Shown piece after piece: positions 7,901 to 12,051 of a stretch of 12,051 bases of DNA. The stretch's first letter is position 1; each line of letters begins with the position of its first letter. The stretch is from Microcaldota archaeon (GTDB lineage Archaea; Micrarchaeota; Micrarchaeia; Anstonellales; Anstonellaceae). The stretch covers positions 1-12,051 of the forward strand of contig JAPLWY010000038.1 in the NCBI GenBank assembly GCA_026396355.1, in the 5' to 3' direction. The notes below the pieces were generated by a model that saw only the letters and a program-made list of their open reading frames with translations, ran no database searches and was not told the DNA's origin. The position numbers and the translations under genes are program-made.

Positions 7901-8018
7901 CACCGAGAACAAGCTTTCCGATTATGGCCGCCTCAAGTCGGAAAAAACGACCCTGGCGGGTCCTGGGGCGAGGATTCCCTTGGCTTTGCGCAAGCCAATC
8001 AGAAAAACAGGCGCCTAG
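4950..8018 (+). CDS. Membrane-anchored giant surface/scaffold protein, N-terminal part (1022 aa as read)
   Basis: The frame is open from 4926, but 4950 is preferred because a TATA-like box sits 28 bp upstream and the signal peptide then starts cleanly (MRARIAILALLLVLLL). Residues 25-190 are extracellular with seven N-x-S/T sequons and four cysteines (126, 139, 149, 176). They include an Ig-like stretch, GAPIYFTLNG followed by TDSTGVANCTMNLTG, reminiscent of Big_1-type folds. One helix lies at about 195-218, followed by YYAGRDPLSLFD. The rest, about 800 residues, is cytoplasmic, highly charged and mainly helical, with a strong coiled coil at about 288-320 (SQLQKELKELMKEHAELTKK). No enzyme motif is visible. 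The last 23 residues (after A6 at 7942-7947) are doubtful: the -1 frame is open there and joins the next ORF without a stop, so the true protein probably continues. An anchor or scaffold role for the neighbouring membrane complex is inferred. Confidence 0.85.
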   Translation: MRARIAILALLLVLLLSAPQFAQSGAPGPDSVSVVGNDLRFKVIQSLSVWNNTATVQVKYVNYSHSQQRLPDNYPQSLQDYFRPANSTSPYSNETMSISILPLAGAPIYFTLNGNNVTNGDGDPICNPARTDSTGVANCTMNLTGLLSCAQLTTSYRGESGARSAFQKSSESTLVCPQGSQPLSALSHTLWLGISANMYVCFPALLIMGLLLSSMYYAGRDPLSLFDITTPKIPKPGKTFKVTGGTAPMMLRSLSKTLANNARATRMDIKKVTEGYLDVYSRAMGWSKEEKAKQKSQLQKELKELMKEHAELTKKLMGADPDKYRDEIQNLVKDYLQTMERYSPNHIKQADLNRIKLDPHQMRHLKNAKDQFDKLVLKDIGEKFAMNLQIESMKKGFGARARPGGKFKRFGDKVVEGVTAGQSWTHERIEGIRVPLVGSVIRKALSVPTNIVFKGFDAMAQQRSSTLAVVGSMRDLNGALWYRAGRGKSGRLNVVGKAHRYVYEQSLLGKLYQKYHSDKETEVKGQTWAEYEKKYNVPNKKASNALDALEDHRVHSINDANNFLQLELDRLYTSFLKLNSTKGTLNPADLKRLSDIRKMEDSNAMKILRMADLLGEKGRKANNIKLAKDGKDRYPDGKTYDEHIREYAHSVAGVEGSNGLLVKLNKKTGRYVAETEGTISDEINNQVRNERFNRIRADIKKNNPGLAANEVEIEVAKELRAQKNSILDEIKDRKAIAIKEFNDKYAGISSRLTEELAHKDGEKKYCPQKESLQDKMIKFANEINIGMLKMGKSVNDAFMSMNLFGKNPTGAALTVLLGNLLFKKNGELLKGIHPFKVGNKTVSKRSDLEVSDMVVLEELFNKGSQKIQFRQAITEALNHRQNAAWNKELTKFRNEMLQVGKRGIDKVLAKPGVEVDLLEAMMISKSFGLVSAKSASFCRTSLFANLGSSAEEVSIAMSPSLKGAYVTVSDLAKLHESLERAVSRTENKLSDYGRLKSEKTTLAGPGARIPLALRKPIRKTGA
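7941..7948 (+). other. Probable -1 frameshift site at an A6 run
   Basis: The zero frame reads GAA AAA ACG. If one A were added, or ribosomes slipped back one base on AAA, the reading becomes GAA AAA AAC GAC CCT and stays open through the stop at 8016-8018 into the next ORF, passing GFAQANQKNRRLAYNTTMALF. The next ORF's first ATG (8033) has no Shine-Dalgarno. A homopolymer deletion in assembly or genome is the simplest cause; programmed slippage is possible. Confidence 0.6.
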
Positions 8019-8032
8019 CCTACAACACCACC

Positions 8033-9640
8033 ATGGCGCTGTTCAGGAACAAGATAGACGATGTAGGCGATACCAGCATTGTCTATAACGCCGATTTTGT
8101 CAAGGACCTCAAAGCGCAGACCAAGATCAGCGATGCCCAGCTTGATGCAATACGCGCTGGCGGGGCAATTCCCTTCGAAGCCTACAAATTCATGATCAAG
8201 ACCGGAATCACGTTTGGCGATGTCAAGAAGATAGGCTATATTGCCAACTCGGACATGAAAGGCGGAATACCAATGCTTGATTTCATTGACAAGGCAAAGA
8301 TATTGGTGAAAAAAGGCGAGAAGGAGGCGCGGGATTACACCAGGCTCAATTCCGAAATTCCAACCAGCAACTATTCCAACCTGATGCATGGCATGGTTCT
8401 GCTCACTAAAGATAAGGGCGGGAAATGGCAGCGGGTAAGCCCCAACAAGACCAAGAGCCACGATGCCGTGGTGGACACGCTTGTGGATGCTGCCAAGGCG
8501 AACAAGCTCCAGCGCACAGACATTGCAAAATCGCTTGCAGGCGTGGGGGCGGGAGGCGAGCTGGACCCCAAGCAGCAGCATGTCAAATTAATGTCCACTC
8601 ATGATTTTACCGCGCAATATGGCAACAAGGGCATGGGCAAGGGCAGGTTCCTGGACTTCCTCCGCCCGGGCGCCCGCGTTGCCGGCGCCTCAGGATTTTC
8701 AGAACTGGTCTATTCCGCATTCTATGACAAGATGGACAAAATGTACCAATGGTCGTCAATACAGGCAATGGCCCGCCAAACCCTCAGCCAATACGCCACA
8801 TCCGCAGACAGCATGATGGTTTCGGGCGAGCGCCGCTTCAAGCCAGGCGAGAAAATGGACTATGGCGATGGCACTGGCCCGAAGACCGCGTTCGAATCCA
8901 TACACGAACGCCTGATGAAAACTTCCGGAATCGGCGAAGCCAAGCTGAATAACGCATTCAAAGTGCTTGACAATGAGCGCGAATCCTCCCGCTTCCAGAC
9001 CACTTTCTTCAAGAATTTCAAATCCTCAATCGCCTCAAAGACAATGAAAGAGATTGCGCAGGCAGAAACGCTGGTGGCAGGCATACACACCGAGATTAAC
9101 ATGCTCAAGCGATGCAAGCCCGCCGACCTGAATCTCTCATCCGCCGAGTACAATGAGCTTGTGCAGGGAATGAAAGACCTGCGCGACGACTACAAGCTTG
9201 ACCGCAAGATAATCCGCAAGGACTACGCATACCTCAACGACGTGCTGATAAGCTGGGCAGGCACCCACAACGACAATACTGATTATAGCAGCCGGCGCAA
9301 CTGGCTGACCCGCTCCTGGCTGGTGCAGACGCTGGTGCACAGCAAGCCTTACGACATGGGCAAATACAAGGATTTCTACTATGCGGTCGAATCCACCACC
9401 ATGAGGTCGTCCGACAGCGTCTATGGCCAGAGGTTCGGCTTCAAGGCATACGTGGGCGTCGGGCTCGAGACGGGCCAAGGCGCATACGAGCCTGCCCACA
9501 TGTGGCTGAATGCCGGGCAGTGGGAATGTCGCATTCTCAAGGCGGTTCCACAAGCTGCTGCTGCCATACGCCGCCTCAACCTACCGTGGCATGTCCGGCC
9601 TGGGCTCTCCCCTGCAGAAGACCGAATCAGAAGGCTTTGA
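8033..9640 (+). CDS. Giant cytoplasmic scaffold protein, middle part (535 aa as read)
   Basis: The first ATG is 14 bases after the preceding stop and has no ribosome binding site (the upstream bases are ACAACACCACC). The frame is open further upstream to at least 7922, which suggests continuation of the previous ORF and not a separate gene. The protein has no signal peptide or membrane helix. It is charged and rich in predicted helix, for example LDNERESSRFQTTFFKNFKS and the stretch QGMKDLRDDYKLDRKIIRKD. It matches no family that I recognise and shows no catalytic motif. The final 38 or so residues (after about 9525; WECRILKAVPQ...) look like out-of-frame sequence rich in Arg, Ala and Pro, because the overlapping frame there continues naturally (VAFSRRFHKLLLPYAAS). 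The real coding contribution is probably about 7946-9520. It acts in the cytoplasm, presumably tethered through the N-terminal membrane anchor. Confidence 0.75.
   Translation: MALFRNKIDDVGDTSIVYNADFVKDLKAQTKISDAQLDAIRAGGAIPFEAYKFMIKTGITFGDVKKIGYIANSDMKGGIPMLDFIDKAKILVKKGEKEARDYTRLNSEIPTSNYSNLMHGMVLLTKDKGGKWQRVSPNKTKSHDAVVDTLVDAAKANKLQRTDIAKSLAGVGAGGELDPKQQHVKLMSTHDFTAQYGNKGMGKGRFLDFLRPGARVAGASGFSELVYSAFYDKMDKMYQWSSIQAMARQTLSQYATSADSMMVSGERRFKPGEKMDYGDGTGPKTAFESIHERLMKTSGIGEAKLNNAFKVLDNERESSRFQTTFFKNFKSSIASKTMKEIAQAETLVAGIHTEINMLKRCKPADLNLSSAEYNELVQGMKDLRDDYKLDRKIIRKDYAYLNDVLISWAGTHNDNTDYSSRRNWLTRSWLVQTLVHSKPYDMGKYKDFYYAVESTTMRSSDSVYGQRFGFKAYVGVGLETGQGAYEPAHMWLNAGQWECRILKAVPQAAAAIRRLNLPWHVRPGLSPAEDRIRRL
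9510..9640 (+). other. Probable +1 frameshift zone between overlapping ORFs
   Basis: The middle and C-terminal ORFs overlap by 131 bp, far more than the 1-4 bp usual at this locus. The downstream frame has a stop at 9507-9509 immediately before its first ATG and no Shine-Dalgarno. Removing one base near 9515-9524 (for example one G of CCGGGC or of TGGGA) joins the frames as MWLNAG..GNVAFSRRF. The shift is opposite in sign to the one at 7942. Confidence 0.7.
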
Positions 9641-11084
9641 GATGAGCCACAACCGCACCGGCTTTATCAAAGGCGCATTAAGCTTTCTCACCTTCCCGCT
9701 CAGGTCGCGAAGCGTGGGCGATTACAAGGCAACCCTGCTGCAGCGCATGACTGACACGACTGGCATTTCCTCCCTGATGCAGTCATACATGGATTCCGGC
9801 GGAGCAGGCAGCCATTGGCTCGGGCGGTACTTTGTCAGAAGCGATTGGATTGGCGGGCATTCGGTGAACCGGTGGGGGTCAAGGCTGCTTGACCAGCAGA
9901 AGGTCTTTGAAAAAAACCTGGAGACTGTCTACATAGACCGCAACCCCAAAAACCAGCTGCTTGAGGACGTGTTCAATGACCCGGCTTTCAAAACAGCAAT
10001 CAAGGACGCCGAGGCGATCAAGGGCGGCAAGGCGATTACGATCGAGGACGGCAAGATATCCATGCGCGCAGTGTATGAGGCTGCGAATGTGAAACGTTAC
10101 GACGAGGGCAAAATCGACGAAGCGAAAAAGCTCTACGGCCTGATAGAAAAATACGTGCCTGAGCTGGTGGACAGGCGCGCAAACCTGGTGCAGACGGTGC
10201 AGGGCGCAAGCAACTCATTTCTCGACGACGGCTCGCGCAACCGCTTCATGGAGCTTTACCTCCCGCACTACCAGGGCGTATGGCGCTGGAACGTGCCGGA
10301 CATGACCGAGATCGACCCGCTCAACGGCACGCTGAGGATCTCCTCCAAGCTGGCAAACGAGCTTCTTGGGGACTCCGCATCCTCGGCTTCCAAGGCCTCA
10401 AGGAAATTCTTCGTTCCAGAAATAAAACGGGACAAGGACACGGGCATTCTCATTGCCATCAACATGATTGACCAGAACAACCTGGAGCGCGAAGGGGCGC
10501 GGGAAATCTACCGCCGTGACAACAATGCGATCCTGCAGCTCGCAGAGTACCAAAACGACATGATGAGCTATACCGGCTGGAATTCCATGTTCTCCGGAAT
10601 GGGCAAGCGCCTTATCCGCGGCATTCCCCTGGTCAAGTACCCCTTCCTGGCGCACGACCAGAAGCAGGAGGGCAAGCGGCAAGCCGCCATATCGCAAGGA
10701 GACAGGGATTTCGTATCTGCCGTAACCGGTGCGGACTACGAGTCCCTCAAAACAAGCGTGTATGAACGGCAGAATCGCTGGGCAGAGCCTGAACCGCCGC
10801 CGAACAGCAAATTATCGCGGGCAATGCACAAGGTGCCTTTTGTGGATTCTTCAATCAGGCGATGGAAAGAAATGACCGACCCTGACCACGGCGAAGTGAG
10901 CGGGTTCCGCTGGCTTGCCGAGGGCGGGATTAAGCTGGCAGACCGGTTCCATATAACGGGCAGCGCCGTGAAGTATACCGAAAAAACCCTCTCAACCCAT
11001 TCTGAAAACAAAATCAACCAGTATGTGGCATTTGAGCTTGAGCAGAATGCGCGCGCCATGTGGATGTTGCAGAACGAGCCGTGA
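9510..11084 (+). CDS. Giant cytoplasmic scaffold protein, C-terminal part (524 aa as read)
   Basis: The ATG at 9510 is simply the first one after an in-frame stop at 9507 and has no ribosome binding site, so this is best read as the C-terminal third of the frameshifted giant protein. There is no membrane helix or signal peptide. The sequence is mixed alpha with some beta, including WLGRYFVRSDWIGGHSVNRW, an acidic/helical middle (KNQLLEDVFNDPAFKTAIKD) and the stretch FMELYLPHYQGVWRWNVPDM near residue 250. I do not recognise a family or active site. It ends in a TGA overlapping the ATG of the next gene (TGATG), so the two are translationally coupled. Its position behind the membrane-anchored part and opposite the channel-like paralogues suggests a structural, cytoplasmic-face component; a separate soluble protein is the alternative if the overlap proves real. 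Confidence 0.78.
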   Translation: MPGSGNVAFSRRFHKLLLPYAASTYRGMSGLGSPLQKTESEGFEMSHNRTGFIKGALSFLTFPLRSRSVGDYKATLLQRMTDTTGISSLMQSYMDSGGAGSHWLGRYFVRSDWIGGHSVNRWGSRLLDQQKVFEKNLETVYIDRNPKNQLLEDVFNDPAFKTAIKDAEAIKGGKAITIEDGKISMRAVYEAANVKRYDEGKIDEAKKLYGLIEKYVPELVDRRANLVQTVQGASNSFLDDGSRNRFMELYLPHYQGVWRWNVPDMTEIDPLNGTLRISSKLANELLGDSASSASKASRKFFVPEIKRDKDTGILIAINMIDQNNLEREGAREIYRRDNNAILQLAEYQNDMMSYTGWNSMFSGMGKRLIRGIPLVKYPFLAHDQKQEGKRQAAISQGDRDFVSAVTGADYESLKTSVYERQNRWAEPEPPPNSKLSRAMHKVPFVDSSIRRWKEMTDPDHGEVSGFRWLAEGGIKLADRFHITGSAVKYTEKTLSTHSENKINQYVAFELEQNARAMWMLQNEP

Positions 11085-11125
11085 TGCTGAAAATGGAATA
11101 TTGCGTGATATCGATGCTGAAAATG
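11083..11125 (+). repeat. 13-bp direct repeat creating duplicate start sites
   Basis: GATGCTGAAAATG occurs at 11083-11095 and again at 11113-11125, exactly 30 bases (ten codons) apart and in the same frame. Each copy carries two ATGs, so the lipoprotein gene has four in-frame candidate starts (11084, 11093, 11114, 11123). GTGAT at 11105-11109 could serve as a Shine-Dalgarno for the second copy. Confidence 0.75.
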
Positions 11126-12051
11126 AAAAAACTGCGCATTGCGCTCGCCCTGCTCATCCCGGCGCTATTCTTGGCTGCCGGCTGCGTGTTCATGAGCGAT
11201 TCAAGTGGCAACAGCAATATCCTATCGTCAGACCAGTTCAACGCATCCAATTCCTCGACTTCCCTTCAATACATAGTGGACCCGAAAAACTACGAATGCA
11301 CTGAAATGCCGGGGCCAGAGCCCTGCAAGGCTTTCATCTGCACCAACAAGAGCTCCTTCTGGCAGAGATTCATGAACATTTTCGGCTTGGGCACGGATGC
11401 CAACCTCACCAAAGGCAAATGCGAATTTATCGCATGCAATGCAACATCATACCTGGAAATCCTGAAAAGCGACAATGACAAATGGGCGCGCGCCTTCATG
11501 ACCGGCTTTGGGCCTGGCATGTCGTCCGCGGACCTGGCAAACCTCTACTGCAACTACTCGCTTCAAATGCCGGTCAAATGGATGATCGGGGACCCTCCTG
11601 CGATTCCCAACAAGCAAAGGGCGGAATGCTGGCTGCAGCAAAGCGCGCTTCCATTATTCATATACTATTCTCCGAACAATGCGATAGACTATCGCCGCTC
11701 AGGAGACATTGCCAGCGCATTTTCAGGTTCAGGCCCGGTCATGATAACCACCCAGGCAAACGTTGACGGCGCCACTCCTGCAAATATTGACAACGTGCGG
11801 CGCCAAATCAGGGAAATGAACCGCACCTGCCCCAACTGCCTGGTCGTGCTTGCGGTCAAATCCGGCGATTATAACACTCTTGAACAGTTACTTTCAGACC
11901 CCACCAGCCCGACCCTGATGTCATCAGAATACAACATAACTGACTTGATCGGCTTTGGCTTCCGCACCAACGACTACCCGACCTGCAATGCAGATGAAAT
12001 ACTCTTCGAAAACCTCAAGTTCTCGCGCGACATACTCAAGAAATACGACAA
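11114..12051 (+). CDS. Surface lipoprotein, possible beta/alpha (TIM-barrel-like) domain, 3' end cut by window
   Basis: The open frame begins at 11084, overlapping the previous TGA, and runs off the window. I prefer the start at 11114 (or 11123), which gives a short basic N-terminus, a hydrophobic stretch and the lipobox LAAGC with Cys about residue 24, so a lipid-anchored exported protein is expected. Eight or so N-x-S/T sequons (NAS, NSS, NKS, NLT, NAT, NYS, NRT, NIT) and many cysteines fit an extracellular location. After a Cys-rich first part, alternating strand/helix units appear: LPLFIYYS, GPVMITTQANV, NIDNVRRQIREMNRTC, CLVVLAVKSGD, DLIGFGFRT, LKFSRDILKKYD. This rhythm resembles glycoside-hydrolase-like TIM barrels, but no catalytic pair is identifiable in the visible part. 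It is probably the outer partner of the giant membrane-anchored protein; enzyme or binding protein cannot be decided. Confidence 0.8.
   Translation, partial: MLKMKKLRIALALLIPALFLAAGCVFMSDSSGNSNILSSDQFNASNSSTSLQYIVDPKNYECTEMPGPEPCKAFICTNKSSFWQRFMNIFGLGTDANLTKGKCEFIACNATSYLEILKSDNDKWARAFMTGFGPGMSSADLANLYCNYSLQMPVKWMIGDPPAIPNKQRAECWLQQSALPLFIYYSPNNAIDYRRSGDIASAFSGSGPVMITTQANVDGATPANIDNVRRQIREMNRTCPNCLVVLAVKSGDYNTLEQLLSDPTSPTLMSSEYNITDLIGFGFRTNDYPTCNADEILFENLKFSRDILKKYD

Noticed and set aside
6641..7912. 423-codon open frame on the minus strand
   Set aside because: It lies wholly antisense to the strongly coding giant-protein gene, is Ser/Leu/Arg-rich as expected for a shadow frame, and has no plausible start signals.
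7942..7948. Canonical -1 programmed frameshift heptamer A AAA AAC
   Set aside because: The bases are present but in the wrong register for tandem slippage (the zero frame is GAA AAA ACG), and I saw no obvious downstream stimulatory hairpin. It is kept only as a probable indel or non-canonical slip.
1..12051. CRISPR arrays, tRNA or rRNA genes, insertion sequences, toxin-antitoxin or restriction genes
   Set aside because: I found no regularly spaced repeats, cloverleaf-like sequences, transposase motifs or defence-gene motifs. Nearly all of the window is accounted for by the seven long frames and one short intergenic region.

Overview
The window looks like archaeal chromosome, most likely from an uncultivated DPANN-type lineage (Micrarchaeota or Diapherotrites would fit). 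The grounds are indirect: a TATA-like box about 28 bp before an ATG that has no Shine-Dalgarno, large surface or membrane proteins with many N-glycosylation sequons, a lipobox signal peptide, an extracellular Cys-rich knot-like motif, and tightly packed operons with ATGA and TGATG overlaps. No rRNA, tRNA, CRISPR array, transposase or other universal marker is present, so the taxonomy is inference.

Layout. A 0.2 kb divergent promoter region (about 4745-4949) splits the window into two operons. Leftward (minus strand, 4744 to 1) run four polytopic membrane protein genes with almost no spacing: 485 aa, 327 aa, 437 aa, and a fourth cut by the window edge after 329 codons. All four share the same two internal signatures: a first helix pair with a YMA(A/G)-like motif followed by an amphipathic F/W-S/V-K-x-E/Q-L/V element, and an LP-x-G-x-x-LR-x-F helix followed 23-24 residues later by a proline ending a YFIYP-like helix. 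They are tandem paralogues that have diverged mainly in their extracellular, often Cys-rich loops. Their general plan recalls VirB6/TrbL/CedA-type inner-membrane channel proteins, but this is an analogy and not a demonstrated homology.

Rightward (plus strand, 4950 to 12051) lies a very long reading unit: a signal peptide, a glycosylatable Ig-like outer domain, one membrane helix, and then an enormous charged, partly coiled-coil cytoplasmic part. The unit is broken into three ORFs (1022, 535 and 524 aa). The two junctions look like single-base frameshifts of opposite sign, one at an A6 run near 7942 and one near 9515-9530. If repaired they give one protein of about 2040 aa. A lipoprotein with a surface domain of possible beta/alpha (TIM-barrel-like) fold follows with a 1-bp overlap and runs off the window.

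Between the operons sit two tandem, nearly perfect, AT-rich palindromes 2 bp apart with related cores. They are the best candidates for operators that would control both operons together. Taken as a whole the locus looks like an undescribed envelope-spanning machine: a duplicated set of channel-like subunits, a giant membrane-anchored cytoplasmic scaffold, and a surface lipoprotein. No ATPase, relaxase, pilin or peptidase is visible here, so the flanks are needed to decide what it does.
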